Source: Pseudooctadecabacter sp. (GTDB lineage: Bacteria; Pseudomonadota; Alphaproteobacteria; Rhodobacterales; Rhodobacteraceae). Taken from it: a stretch of DNA of 64,000 bases. This document shows, piece by piece, positions 32,583 to 42,837 of this stretch. Position 1 is the stretch's first letter, and every line of letters begins with the position of its first letter. The notes below the pieces were generated by a model. It had not been told where the DNA came from. It made no database searches and worked only from the letters and a program-made list of their open reading frames with translations. The translations under genes and the position numbers were made by a program. Location: NCBI RefSeq assembly GCF_020627745.1, contig NZ_JAHDGE010000002.1, positions 17,176 to 81,175 on the forward strand. The letters run 5' to 3'.

Positions 32583-34271
32583 ATGAGCAAGCCGCAAAAG
32601 TCGGTGATCGGACAGGGGGTGGATGACGCCCTGTGCGCGTGTCGCGACGCCTGGGGTGTGATCCGCACCCGTGGGCCGAGCCAGGTCCAGTTCTGGTTCA
32701 TTGCCTTGCTGGTGGGCATCGGGGCGAGCCTTCTGGCCATTGCCTTTCGTTTCGGGATCGAGACGCTGCAAACGCGGCTTTACGGCACCGATGACGTGGC
32801 CAATCTGCACACGACCATTGCCAATCTGGATTGGTGGTGGATTGTGACGATCCCTGTGCTGGGCGGTCTTGCCGTAGGCCTGTTGATGAACCGCTTTACC
32901 GAAGACGGACGCGTGCGGTCTGTGGCCGATGTGATCGAAGGGGCGGCGCTGTACGAAGGGCGCGTTGAACGCCGCCGGGGGCTGGCGTCGGGGGCTGCGT
33001 CCTTTATCACCCTGTCCACGGGCGGATCGACAGGCCGCGAGGGGCCGGTCGTCCATCTGGCTGCTATTTTGTCCAGCTATATCAGTAAGTTGATCCGTGC
33101 GGACGGTATCACCGGGCGCGATCTGCTGGGCTGTGCGGTGGCGGCGGCGGTGTCGGCAAGCTTTAACGCCCCCATCGCAGGCGCGCTTTTCGCGCTTGAG
33201 GTCGTGTTGCGCCACTTTGCCGTGCATGCCTTTGCGCCCATCGTCATCGCCTCTGTCGCGGGGACGGTCATCAACCGGCTGGTCTATGGCGATGTGACGG
33301 AGTTCATGTTGCCGAACCAAAACATCCTCGCCTTCTACGTGGAATTGCCTGCGTTCCTGATCCTTGGCCTCTTGTGCGGTCTGATTGCCGTCATCCTGAT
33401 GCGGGTGATTTTCTGGATGGAGGACACGGGCACCGCCCTGCAACAGCGCACGGGTCTGCCGCGCTATCTGCGGCCCGCGCTTGCGGGGCTTTTGCTGGGC
33501 GTCATCGCGATCTTTTATCCACACATCATCGGTGTCGGCTATGAAACAACCTCTGACGCGCTGACAGGGCGGCTGCTGTTTCATGAGGCTGTGGTCTTCG
33601 TCATCATCAAGATCTTCGCCGTGGGCATCACCATGGCGGGCCGCATGGGCGGGGGCGTATTTTCGCCATCGCTGATGGTGGGCGCGTTGACAGGGCTGGC
33701 ATTTGGTATCGTGGCCACCGCCATCTTCCCTGACGTGTCCGGTGAAGGCACGCTTTATGCGCTGGCAGGCATGGGCGCGGTGTCGGCGGCGGTGCTGGGT
33801 GCGCCGATTTCGACCACGCTGATCGTGTTTGAACTGACCGGAGACTGGCAGACCGGCATCGCGGTCATGGTGTCAGTGTCCCTGTCGTCCGCCTTGGCAT
33901 CCCGTCTGGTTGATCGGAGCTTTTTCCTCACGCAGCTGGAACGACGCGGCGTGCATTTGGCGGCGGGGCCACAGGCCTATCTGCTGGGCACCTTTCAGGT
34001 GTCATCGGTCATGCGCAGCATGGATCACCCCCGTGCTGCCGATGCCGAGACGTGCGCGGACCTGATCAAAGAGGGGACTTACGTGTTCGAGGACAAGACC
34101 CTCGACCAAGCCATGCCGATCATCGAGGCGACAGGATCAAGCTTCATCCCCGTCGTGGCCCCAGCGCAGGGCGATGGCCCGCCGGAGTTACGCGGCGCCC
34201 TGTTTCAGGTGGATGCCTTGCGTGCCTTCAACCGCGCCTTGGCGGCGACGGCTGCGGAAGAACATTCCTAG
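32583..34271 (+). CDS. ClC-family chloride channel/transporter with C-terminal CBS region
   Basis: GGSTGREGPVVHLAA; FNAPIAGALFALEVVL; GRMGGGVFSPSLMVGA. Confidence 0.92.
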   Translation: MSKPQKSVIGQGVDDALCACRDAWGVIRTRGPSQVQFWFIALLVGIGASLLAIAFRFGIETLQTRLYGTDDVANLHTTIANLDWWWIVTIPVLGGLAVGLLMNRFTEDGRVRSVADVIEGAALYEGRVERRRGLASGAASFITLSTGGSTGREGPVVHLAAILSSYISKLIRADGITGRDLLGCAVAAAVSASFNAPIAGALFALEVVLRHFAVHAFAPIVIASVAGTVINRLVYGDVTEFMLPNQNILAFYVELPAFLILGLLCGLIAVILMRVIFWMEDTGTALQQRTGLPRYLRPALAGLLLGVIAIFYPHIIGVGYETTSDALTGRLLFHEAVVFVIIKIFAVGITMAGRMGGGVFSPSLMVGALTGLAFGIVATAIFPDVSGEGTLYALAGMGAVSAAVLGAPISTTLIVFELTGDWQTGIAVMVSVSLSSALASRLVDRSFFLTQLERRGVHLAAGPQAYLLGTFQVSSVMRSMDHPRAADAETCADLIKEGTYVFEDKTLDQAMPIIEATGSSFIPVVAPAQGDGPPELRGALFQVDALRAFNRALAATAAEEHS

Positions 34272-34281
34272 GGTCCTGACC

Positions 34282-34623
34282 CTAAAGCTGCTCAACCGCG
34301 ACCTTGTTGGTGTAAAACGCAAGGTGGCCTTTGATCTGCGCCACGTCGTCTTTCGGGTCCTCGTAGGACCATGCGGCGTCTTTGAACGTCCCGCTTTTGG
34401 CGACAAAATCATAGTGGGTTGCGACGCCTTTGTGCGGGCAGGTCGACACCGTGTCGGATGTTTCGAAAAACGCCATAGAGACGTCATCACGGGGGAAATA
34501 GATCACCTCGGGGTAGTCGCCTTCGGCCAGTTCCAGCGCGTTTTCCGTCTCGGCCAATACGGCGCCTGCCGCGCGCACAGACCATGTGCCCTGTGCTGGT
34601 CTGATCTTGATGTAATCGCCCAT
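34282..34623 (-). CDS. DUF427 domain protein
   Basis: IKIRPAQGTWSVRAAGAVLAETENALELAEGDYPEVIYFPRDDV...TSCPHKGVATHYD-type pattern. Confidence 0.85.
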   Translation of the reverse strand: MGDYIKIRPAQGTWSVRAAGAVLAETENALELAEGDYPEVIYFPRDDVSMAFFETSDTVSTCPHKGVATHYDFVAKSGTFKDAAWSYEDPKDDVAQIKGHLAFYTNKVAVEQL

Positions 34624-34713
34624 GCGATGTCCTCCCCAAAAAAGCGGTTGATCCTCGATCCTTCGATCCCGGATGTCTCGGCCTGCGCGTAGTTGTGTTG
34701 TGTAACGTCTAGG

Positions 34714-36498
34714 TTACAAGGGGGCGCAAGCGGCAGTGAGCCAATCAAGCGCCGCCCCATCTACACGTGGGCCGATTTTTTGCAGTGTATCAGAATGATA
34801 GCGATCAATCCAAGCGTGTTCGTCGGATGACAGCAACGTCACGTCAATCAGATGCCGGTCCAGCGGCACATAGGTGAGCGTTTCAAAATCCAGCATCGCG
34901 CGATCATCGCCGCCCTCAAGGGGGGCGGCCTCCTGCACAACGATCAGGTTTTCGATACGGATGCCAAAGGCACCCTCACGGTAGTACCCCGGTTCATTGG
35001 ACAGGATCATACCGGGATCAAGCGGCGTCATCGACCGGCGCGACAGGCCCTGCGGCCCTTCGTGGACAGACAAATAGGCCCCGACGCCGTGGCCTGTCCC
35101 ATGATCGTAGTCCTGTCCTGCCAGCCACAGCGGATAGCGCGCCAGCGCGTCCAGATCACTGCCGCGCACGCCCTTGGGAAACCGCGCACGGCTGATGGCG
35201 ATCATGCCTTGCAACACGCGGGTGTAGCAGGTCTTTTCCAGCGCACCGACCTGACCCACAGCAAGGGTGCGGGTGATGTCGGTGGTTCCGTCCATATACT
35301 GCCCGCCGCTGTCCACCAGCAGCAGCTCGCCCACCGACACGGGGCGGTTGGTATCTTCGGACACGCGGTAATGCACAATGGCCCCATGGGGGCCTGCGCC
35401 GCAGATGGTCTCGAACGAGATATCGCGCAAGGCGTTGGTATCGCGTCGAAATCCTTCAAGGGCCGTGACCACGTCAATCTCCGTCAACCCGCCCTTTGGG
35501 GCCTCTTCGGACAGCCATGCAAGGAACCGCACCATGGCCGCGCCGTCGCGCAGATGCGCGTCCCGCGCGCCTGAAATTTCGGCGTCGGTTTTGCGGGCTT
35601 TGGGCAAGACACAGGGATCCTGCCCCTTGACCCAGTGATCGTCCTGCAGGGATTGTGCGATGGCGTAGGGTGTGCGGTCGGGATCCAGCCGCAAAGGGTG
35701 GTCCAGATCAGTCAAAGCGGCCAGAACAGCGCCTTCGGGTAGCACGGCCACGCCGTCGTCAAGAGACAGGCCAGCGGCCTGTTCCGGCTGGCAAAACACC
35801 TCAACCCGCGCGTCATCATGCAAGATCGCCATGGCATGGGGCACCGGATTGCGCGGAATGTCCGTACCGCGAATATTAAGCAGCCAGGCAACGCTGTCTG
35901 GCGACGCGATGAAGGCCGCACGGTGGCCCGCATCGCGCAAACCCTCAGCTAGTCGCGCGCGCTTGTCGGTCGACCGTTCTCCCGCCAGATCATCAGGATA
36001 GGCCGTGAACGGCGCACGGGGCGGGGCAGGGCGGTCGTCCCAGATCACATCAACCAGATTGTCCGTGGGCACCAAAGTAATGCCTGACCCGGCCAGTCCT
36101 TTTTCAAGGGCTTCGACTTGCCCGACCGTGTGCAGCCATGGATCGTATGCCAGCCGCTTGACGCCCTCTTGGGCGCGGACCCAGTCGTGCAGCTGGGTTT
36201 CGGGCCAATGGACGGGCGTGAACACATCCGCCACCTGATCGCGCACCTGAACACGGTAGCGACCGTCGATGAACACGCCAGCTATGCCCTTCACAACACA
36301 GGCAAAACCGGCCGATCCAGTGAAGCCCGTGAGCCACGCCAAACGATCATCGGCCGGCGCCACGTATTCGCCCTGAAACCGGTCCGCGCGGGGCACAATG
36401 AAACCGTCGACCCCGCGATCGGCCATAAGCCTGCGCAGTGCGGCCAGCCGAACCGGACCGGTCTGCGGTGAGGAAGTCACTTCAAACGTCTGAAACAT
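34714..36498 (-). CDS. pepP: Xaa-Pro aminopeptidase (M24, aminopeptidase P family)
   Basis: LLVDSGGQYMDGTTDITRTLAVG; YDHGTGHGVGAYLSVHEGPQG; ILSNEPGYYREGAFGIRIENL. Start MFQTFEV at 36498. Confidence 0.9.
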   Translation of the reverse strand: MFQTFEVTSSPQTGPVRLAALRRLMADRGVDGFIVPRADRFQGEYVAPADDRLAWLTGFTGSAGFACVVKGIAGVFIDGRYRVQVRDQVADVFTPVHWPETQLHDWVRAQEGVKRLAYDPWLHTVGQVEALEKGLAGSGITLVPTDNLVDVIWDDRPAPPRAPFTAYPDDLAGERSTDKRARLAEGLRDAGHRAAFIASPDSVAWLLNIRGTDIPRNPVPHAMAILHDDARVEVFCQPEQAAGLSLDDGVAVLPEGAVLAALTDLDHPLRLDPDRTPYAIAQSLQDDHWVKGQDPCVLPKARKTDAEISGARDAHLRDGAAMVRFLAWLSEEAPKGGLTEIDVVTALEGFRRDTNALRDISFETICGAGPHGAIVHYRVSEDTNRPVSVGELLLVDSGGQYMDGTTDITRTLAVGQVGALEKTCYTRVLQGMIAISRARFPKGVRGSDLDALARYPLWLAGQDYDHGTGHGVGAYLSVHEGPQGLSRRSMTPLDPGMILSNEPGYYREGAFGIRIENLIVVQEAAPLEGGDDRAMLDFETLTYVPLDRHLIDVTLLSSDEHAWIDRYHSDTLQKIGPRVDGAALDWLTAACAPL

Positions 36499-36510
36499 GC
36501 GCTCGCCCTT

Positions 36511-36536
36511 GTTTCGTTTTGCCAAAAATACTCAAA
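36511..36536. repeat. Dispersed intergenic repeat, copy 2 (gtttcgttttgccaaaaatactcaaa)
   Basis: 26-nt match to 14414-14439; lies between cobT 3' end and pepP start. Confidence 0.75.
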
Positions 36537-36562
36537 TCCGACGGCTGGGCCACGCGCGCGAC

Positions 36563-38437
36563 TTATCCGGCGTTGCGCATTCCCAACACACGCGCCCGTT
36601 TGCGCGGGTCGCTGTCAAACAGGCTCGCCAGTTGTTCGGTCATGGCACCGGCCAGCTGTTCCACATCCGTAATCGTCACCGCACGGTCGTAATACCGCGT
36701 CACATCATGGCCGATCCCGATGGCGATCAGTTCCACCGCGCGCCGTTTTTCGACCATGGCGATCACATCACGCAGGTGTTTTTCCAGATAATTGGCGGGG
36801 TTTACAGACAGCGTGCTGTCATCCACCGGTGCGCCGTCGGAAATGACCATCAGGACCTTGCGGGCCTCGGGCCGGGCCATCATCCGGCGGTGCGCCCATT
36901 CCAGCGCCTCCCCGTCGATGTTTTCCTTCAGCAGACCTTCCTTCATCATCAGGCCAAGGTTGTCGCGGCTGCGCCGCCACGGCGCGTCGGCCCCCTTGTA
37001 GACGATATGACGCAGGTCATTGAGGCGGCCCGGTTGCTGCGGGCGGCCCTCGGCCAACCAACCTTCACGGCTCAGCCCGCCTTTCCATGCTTTCGTCGTA
37101 AACCCGAGGATTTCGACCTTCACCTGACACCGCTCCAGCGTCCGCGCCAACACATCCGCACAAATGGCCGCAATGGAAATGGGCCGCCCGCGCATGGACC
37201 CGGAATTGTCCAGCAAAAGCGTCACACAGGTGTCGCGGAATTCGGTGTCCTGTTCGACCTTGAACGACAAGGGCGTCGTGGGGTTGGCCACAACCCGCGC
37301 CAGACGACCCGCGTCCAGAATCCCTTCTTCCTGGTCGAAAGACCAGCTGCGGTTCTGTTGCGCCTGAAGGCGACGTTGCAGCTTGTTTGCCAGCCGCGAC
37401 ACAGCACCTTTCAGCGGTTCAAGCTGTTGGTCCAGATAGGCGCGCAGGCGTTCCAGTTCCGCCGGTTCGGCCAAATCCTCGGCCCCGATTTCTTCGTCGT
37501 GGTCGGTGGAATAGACCACATAATTGGGGTCGGCGTCGGACACGGGCTGGGGGGCGGGGGGCTCCATCGGGGCCTCGCCCTCGGGCATCTCGGCCTCTTC
37601 GGCCATCTCCGATTCCGCGCTGTCATCCATCGAAACCTGAGCTTCGGCGCTGTCCTGCTGTTCTTCCTGGGATTGTTCCGGCGTGCCTTCGGTTTCGTCC
37701 TCGTCACCGTCATCCTGACCGGTGGATTCGGGTTCCTGCTCCTCCTCCTCGCCGGTGTTGGCATCCTCTTCGTCGTCGCCCATATCATCGGGGTCATCGC
37801 CCAACTGGTCGCCGTAGCCCATGTCCTGAATGATCTGGCGCGCGAATTTGGCGAAGGCCGCCTGATCTTCCAGCGTGTCCTGCAACCCTTCCAGCGTGCC
37901 GCCGCAGTTGTCCTCGATGAATCCACGCCACAGGTCCATGACGTTTTCCGCTCCGCGCGGCATATCGCGGCCTGTCGCCAGATGACGGATCAGATAGCCT
38001 GCGGCGGTGGCCAGCGGCGCCTCGGACGCCTCGCGGATCTGGTCATAGCCCTTGCGGATCGCCTCATTGCCGATCTTGGCGTCGATATTGCCAGCCGTGC
38101 CCGGCATATGGCGCGCGCCCACGGCCTCAACCCGCGCGTTTTCCATGGCGGCATAAAGGTCCTGAGCCATCTGGCCCTGCGGCATGTATTTCGCGGCGAC
38201 AGATGGATCGTGATACTTGTGGCGCAGCGCATAGGCATCCGCCGTCCCGCGCGCGATCAACACTTCCTCACGCGTCATCCGGCGGCTGACCTGAGGCAGA
38301 CGCACGGTTTCGCGCGTGGCCCCGGGCGGGTCCACAGTAAAGCTGACGGCCAGTTCCGGATCGTCGGCCATGACCTTTGTCGCCTCGGCCAGCGCCTTCT
38401 TGAACGGATCAGCAGGGTTGTCGGAGGGTTTGTTCAT
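36563..38437 (-). CDS. cobT: Cobaltochelatase subunit CobT
   Basis: C-terminal VWA-like [31 protein letters not shown]; acidic linker; next to cobS. Confidence 0.93.
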   Translation of the reverse strand: MNKPSDNPADPFKKALAEATKVMADDPELAVSFTVDPPGATRETVRLPQVSRRMTREEVLIARGTADAYALRHKYHDPSVAAKYMPQGQMAQDLYAAMENARVEAVGARHMPGTAGNIDAKIGNEAIRKGYDQIREASEAPLATAAGYLIRHLATGRDMPRGAENVMDLWRGFIEDNCGGTLEGLQDTLEDQAAFAKFARQIIQDMGYGDQLGDDPDDMGDDEEDANTGEEEEQEPESTGQDDGDEDETEGTPEQSQEEQQDSAEAQVSMDDSAESEMAEEAEMPEGEAPMEPPAPQPVSDADPNYVVYSTDHDEEIGAEDLAEPAELERLRAYLDQQLEPLKGAVSRLANKLQRRLQAQQNRSWSFDQEEGILDAGRLARVVANPTTPLSFKVEQDTEFRDTCVTLLLDNSGSMRGRPISIAAICADVLARTLERCQVKVEILGFTTKAWKGGLSREGWLAEGRPQQPGRLNDLRHIVYKGADAPWRRSRDNLGLMMKEGLLKENIDGEALEWAHRRMMARPEARKVLMVISDGAPVDDSTLSVNPANYLEKHLRDVIAMVEKRRAVELIAIGIGHDVTRYYDRAVTITDVEQLAGAMTEQLASLFDSDPRKRARVLGMRNAG

Positions 38438-38442
38438 CCAGG

Positions 38443-39432
38443 TCAGCCCAAGGATGTGCTCGCCGCACTCTCCGGCAGTTCCTCGTCAAAGCAGCGCTGG
38501 TAGAATTCGGCAACCGTCTGGCGCTCAAGCTCGTCGCATTTGTTGAGGAACGACAGGCGGAAAGCATAACCCACGTCTTGGAAGATCCGCGCGTTTTCGG
38601 CCCATGCGATGACGGAGCGGGGGGACATGACAGTGCTGAGGTCGCCGTTCATGAACGCCGTCCGCGTCAGATCCGCGACGGTGACCATCTGGCTGACTGT
38701 CTTGCGTCCGGCCTCGGTGTTGAATTGGGGGGCCTTGGACAGGACTATCGCGGTTTCCGCGTCGTGGCTGAGGTAGTTCAACGTGGCGACCAGCGACCAA
38801 CGGTCCATCTGGGCCTGGTTGATCTGCTGGGTGCCGTGATAAAGGCCCGTTGTGTCACCAAGGCCCACGGTGTTGGCCGTGGCGAACAGGCGGAAATTGG
38901 GGTTGGGTGTGATGATTTCGTTCTGGTCCATCAACGTCAGCTTGCCGTCCGTTTCCAGCACACGCTGGATCACGAACATCACGTCGGCGCGGCCTGCGTC
39001 GTATTCGTCAAACACGATGGCGACAGGGTTGCGCAGCGCCCACGGCAGGATGCCTTCGTGAAATTCCGTGACCTGCACGCCGTCGCGCAATTTGATGGCG
39101 TCTTTACCGATCAGGTCGATCCGGCTGATGTGGCTGTCAAGGTTCACGCGCACGCAGGGCCAGTTCAAACGGGCCGCGACCTGTTCGATGTGGGTGGATT
39201 TGCCGGTGCCGTGATAGCCCTGCACCATGACGCGGCGGTTGTAGCCGAAGCCCGCCAGAATGGCCAAAGTCGTGTCGGGATCGAACTTGTAGGTCGGGTC
39301 AATTTCGGGGACGCGGTCGCTCATGCCCGCTGCGAACCCTTTGACGGTCATATCCGTGTCGATGCCGAACACGTCACGCACTGACACGTCTTCGGTGGGT
39401 TTCATCATCGGGTCCAGGGTTCCGTCGGCCAT
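38443..39432 (-). CDS. cobS: Cobaltochelatase subunit CobS (AAA+)
   Basis: [43 protein letters not shown]; start at [12 protein letters not shown]. Confidence 0.94.
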   Translation of the reverse strand: MADGTLDPMMKPTEDVSVRDVFGIDTDMTVKGFAAGMSDRVPEIDPTYKFDPDTTLAILAGFGYNRRVMVQGYHGTGKSTHIEQVAARLNWPCVRVNLDSHISRIDLIGKDAIKLRDGVQVTEFHEGILPWALRNPVAIVFDEYDAGRADVMFVIQRVLETDGKLTLMDQNEIITPNPNFRLFATANTVGLGDTTGLYHGTQQINQAQMDRWSLVATLNYLSHDAETAIVLSKAPQFNTEAGRKTVSQMVTVADLTRTAFMNGDLSTVMSPRSVIAWAENARIFQDVGYAFRLSFLNKCDELERQTVAEFYQRCFDEELPESAASTSLG

Positions 39433-39591
39433 ATCCGTGCCTTCACTTTCAAGAAAAATTGCGTCGTCGTTTGCGGTTCGGGATGCAACATATCGCGCCG
39501 CGCTGCAAGGGGAAGGGCGGCTGCGACATTGCTTGCCATAGCGGGACGATCTGTCATTGTCGGCGCGGGACTTCAGGGGGCGCGGATCACG

Positions 39592-40134
39592 ATGACCACA
39601 CCGGACGATATCGAACATATGATCCTTCGGGTCGGCATGGGCGACAGAAAAGCGTTCGAGGCGCTTTATTCTGCGACGTCTGCGAAACTCTTTGGGATCA
39701 TGTTGCGTGTCTTGAAAGACCGCGCAGCAGCAGAAGAGGTTTTACAGGACGTATATTTGCGATTGTGGCAGGGGGGTGCGCAGACCTACTCCGCCGGAAA
39801 AGCAAGCCCGATCAGTTGGTTGGCGACGATTGCGCGCAATCGGTCCATCGACAAGCTGCGTCAGATCCGTCCCAGCACCACGCTGGATGACGCCCCCGAA
39901 CTGGCCGATCCCGCCAAAGGCCCCGAGGCTTTGGCCATCGCGGCCTCAGAGCGTGCGCAAATCTTTGCGTGCCTTGACGAACTTGACCCGGACAGATCGG
40001 CCGCCGTGCAGGGGGCCTATCTGGATGGCGACACCTACGCCGATCTTGCGGCCCGTTTCGACGTGCCCCTGAATACAATGAGAACATGGCTGCGCCGCAG
40101 CCTGATGCGCCTGAAGGACTGCTTGAGCCGATGA
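39592..40134 (+). CDS. ECF RNA polymerase sigma factor (SigK-like)
   Basis: [78 protein letters not shown]. Start MTTPDD. Confidence 0.9.
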   Translation: MTTPDDIEHMILRVGMGDRKAFEALYSATSAKLFGIMLRVLKDRAAAEEVLQDVYLRLWQGGAQTYSAGKASPISWLATIARNRSIDKLRQIRPSTTLDDAPELADPAKGPEALAIAASERAQIFACLDELDPDRSAAVQGAYLDGDTYADLAARFDVPLNTMRTWLRRSLMRLKDCLSR

Positions 40135-40829
40135 CCGATGACAGCCTGACCCCCGATGAATTCGGTGACGATGTGCTGGCCGCAGAATACGCCTTGGGCG
40201 TTCTGACCGGTCAGACCCATGCTGACGCCGCCGCGCGTGCCCGCACCGATCCTGCCTTCGCGGTCGAAGTGAACGCCTGGCAGGACCGGCTTGCGGCCCT
40301 GACGGAGGCCGTGGCCCCCGTGGCCCCGCCGCGCGGACTGTTCAAACGCATCCGTAGGGAGGCTTTTGGCGAAGCCCGCGGCGGATTTCTGCGCCAGTTG
40401 GGGATTATCCCCGCGATTATGGGCGCCACTGCGGCTGCCGTCGTGTTGTACGCGACGGTGCAGCTTGGCGTCTTTACCCAACCCGGAGAGCCAACGCCCA
40501 CTTTGGTCGCGCAGATGGTCGCTGAGGACAACACCCTTGTCGTGGCCGCCGCCTATACCGATGACGGCAGCCTTTTCGTGGAACGCCGCGTCGGGGCCAG
40601 TGCGCCGGGCCGGGTGCTGGAACTATGGCTGATTTCGGGTGAGGATGCGCCAGTGTCTTTGGGGGTTCTCGCACAGGATCAGGTGCTGGACCAGATCACG
40701 GTCCCGGAAGGATTGCGCGACCGGCTGACTGGCGGGGTTCTGGCCATTTCTGATGAACCGCAGGGCGGGTCGCCGACTGGTGCGCCCACCGGTGCTGTGC
40801 TGGCTGTCGGCGAAATCATGACCCTTTAG
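40131..40829 (+). CDS. RskA-like anti-sigma factor
   Basis: AAEYALGVLTGQTHADAAARARTDPAFAVEVNAWQDRLAAL; one TM; C-terminal RskA-type LWLISGEDAPVSLGVL; ATGA overlap with sigma gene. Confidence 0.88.
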   Translation: MTDDSLTPDEFGDDVLAAEYALGVLTGQTHADAAARARTDPAFAVEVNAWQDRLAALTEAVAPVAPPRGLFKRIRREAFGEARGGFLRQLGIIPAIMGATAAAVVLYATVQLGVFTQPGEPTPTLVAQMVAEDNTLVVAAAYTDDGSLFVERRVGASAPGRVLELWLISGEDAPVSLGVLAQDQVLDQITVPEGLRDRLTGGVLAISDEPQGGSPTGAPTGAVLAVGEIMTL

Positions 40830-40836
40830 GAGAAAT

Positions 40837-40873
40837 AATTCCGCAGCACCTGAAACTCGGGCGCTGCGGAATT
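40837..40873 (+). promoter_or_regulatory. 11-bp perfect inverted repeat between anti-sigma and fasciclin genes
   Basis: aattccgcagc (40837-40847) / gctgcggaatt (40863-40873). Confidence 0.5.
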
Positions 40874-40934
40874 CGTGGCTACATCATAAGCGCCGCAATC
40901 ACGCAGCGCAACGTCGAAAGACACTGGAGCCACT

Positions 40935-41495
40935 ATGCTTACTAAACTTACAACAGCCGCGACCGTCCTGACCCTGACCGCAGGGTTCGCCATGGCCGAC
41001 GCCCATGCCGAAAACCCGATGGTCGGCGGCGCAGAGATGCTGGCCGAGCAGAACATCATTGAAAATGCGGTAAATTCCCCGATCCACACGACTTTGGTTG
41101 CCGCCGTTCAGGCCGCGGGCCTTGTTGAAACCCTGTCCGGTCCCGGACCGTTCACCGTCTTCGCCCCCACCGATGACGCCTTTGGCATGATCGCGGATGC
41201 AAGCCTCGCGGCCCTGCTGGAACCATCCGCCAAGGCACAGCTGACGCAGGTTTTGACCTGCCATGTTGTCGGCGCGGAAGTGTTCTCGGATGCGATTGGC
41301 GGCATGATTGCCGACAGCGGCGGCACACAAGCTGTTGAAACACTTGGCGGCTGCGTTCTGACTGCACAGATGGACGGCGATGCAATCACCCTGACGGACG
41401 AAAACGGGCGCGTGGCAACTGTCACGATTGCCGATGTCGATCAGTCGAATGGCGTCATTCACGTCATCGACCGTGTGATGCTGCCAAAACAATAA
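40935..41495 (+). CDS. Fasciclin (FAS1) domain secreted protein
   Basis: Signal peptide; NPMVGGAEMLAEQNIIENAVNSPIHTTLVAAVQAAGLVETLSGPGPFTVFAPTDDAFG...VIHVIDRVMLP. Confidence 0.92.
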   Translation: MLTKLTTAATVLTLTAGFAMADAHAENPMVGGAEMLAEQNIIENAVNSPIHTTLVAAVQAAGLVETLSGPGPFTVFAPTDDAFGMIADASLAALLEPSAKAQLTQVLTCHVVGAEVFSDAIGGMIADSGGTQAVETLGGCVLTAQMDGDAITLTDENGRVATVTIADVDQSNGVIHVIDRVMLPKQ

Positions 41496-41569
41496 TTTGG
41501 CGGCGGGCCAAGGATCACAGGTGTGTATCCCAGACATGTAACCGTAAACGTGTCCTTGGTCACAAAACC

Positions 41570-41609
41570 GTGCGCCGCGCAATTTTCTGTCCCAGCCTGC
41601 GCGGCGCAC
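41570..41609 (+). promoter_or_regulatory. 12-bp perfect inverted repeat (hairpin) upstream of msrB
   Basis: gtgcgccgcgca (41570-41581) / tgcgcggcgcac (41598-41609), 16-nt loop. Confidence 0.5.
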
Positions 41610-41648
41610 CCTATATGTAGATTAGTACATCAAAGAAGGACGCCCCCT

Positions 41649-42113
41649 ATGAACCGCCGCGCATTTTCTATCGCCGCCGTGATGTCCGCGCTGACAGCCG
41701 GACGCAGCCATGGGGCTGAGGGGTCTTTCGAAGTCACAAGGTCCGAGGCCGAATGGCGCGCAATGCTGACCCCCTTGCAGTATCGCGTCATGCGCGAAGA
41801 GGGCACCGAACGGGCAGGGTCATCGCCGCTCGACAAGGTTTATGATGCCGGGCTTTATCATTGCCGGGGATGTGATCAGGCGCTCTACAGCTCCGATCAT
41901 AAATACGACAGCCGCACAGGCTGGCCGTCGTTTTTTGATGTGTTGCCGAATGCCATTGGTACACGGACTGACACACGTTTCTTTATGACCCGCACGGAAT
42001 GTCACTGCGACCGTTGCGGCAGCCATCTGGGTCACATCTTTGACGATGGACCGCAGCCCACGGGAAAACGGCACTGCCTGAATGGCGCGTCGCTGGTATT
42101 TCGCGCGGCCTGA
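41649..42113 (+). CDS. msrB: Peptide-methionine (R)-S-oxide reductase with putative Tat-type signal
   Basis: CRGCDQALYSSDHKYDSRTGWPSFFD; RTECHCDRCGSHLGHIFDDGPQPTGKRHCLNGASLVF; N-terminus MNRRAFSIAAVMSALTAGRSHGA. Confidence 0.9.
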   Translation: MNRRAFSIAAVMSALTAGRSHGAEGSFEVTRSEAEWRAMLTPLQYRVMREEGTERAGSSPLDKVYDAGLYHCRGCDQALYSSDHKYDSRTGWPSFFDVLPNAIGTRTDTRFFMTRTECHCDRCGSHLGHIFDDGPQPTGKRHCLNGASLVFRAA

Positions 42114-42300
42114 ATTGATTCCAAAGTCAGGCGAAGGCCGACAAGGGTGCGTGGAAAAATATAACCTTTCAAACGGCTTACCCGCCTAGCCCCCCTGTAT
42201 TGTTTTCCGCAGGGAAACAGACCATTTCGGCGATAGGATCCTGCGGTCACATCGGTGCCTCAAACCGCGTTCATAAGCACCTGAAGAAACCGGAGGACCG

Positions 42301-42834
42301 ATGCGTCCATTTTTGCGCAAGAAAATCAGATTATCCGAAGGCACACGCGCCCGCGCGTTGGCCTTTTTGCTCGTTGCGCTCAGCAGCGGCGCGCTGGGTT
42401 TTCTGGCCGTTCTGCATCTGGATCAGACCGCATTGTTTGACCGGTTGACGGGCTACCAATGGTGGATTGTCACGGCCTCGGCATTGGGTGGGGTGATCGC
42501 GCTGTTTCTGTCCGGTGACCGTCTGGGGCAGACAGGGTTGAACGGCACATTCCGCGCCGCCGCGGGCGGGCTCTGGGTCACGTTTGTCGGCGCGCTGATT
42601 GGCGGAACGTTGGGCCTGCCGCTTTACGGGACCATGTTCGGCCCCTTCATCGTTTGCGTCACTCTTCTGGGGACGCCTGTCCTGTTGATGCTTTGGATAG
42701 TCAATTTGACAGGCATTCATATCCTGCTTGGCATTTATCAGCGGGAACGGGACTCCATCTTTACCCCGGCACGCATGACGATGCCCGATCATCCTGACAG
42801 CCTGACCGTCCGCCTGCGCGGGCGGTTCACCTGA
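42301..42834 (+). CDS. Hypothetical integral membrane protein
   Basis: 177 aa with several hydrophobic segments. Confidence 0.65.
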   Translation: MRPFLRKKIRLSEGTRARALAFLLVALSSGALGFLAVLHLDQTALFDRLTGYQWWIVTASALGGVIALFLSGDRLGQTGLNGTFRAAAGGLWVTFVGALIGGTLGLPLYGTMFGPFIVCVTLLGTPVLLMLWIVNLTGIHILLGIYQRERDSIFTPARMTMPDHPDSLTVRLRGRFT

Positions 42835-42837
42835 TCC

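Noticed and set aside
36497-38503. 668-aa plus-strand ORF opposite cobT
   Set aside because: Antisense shadow of the well-supported CobT coding sequence in GC-rich DNA.
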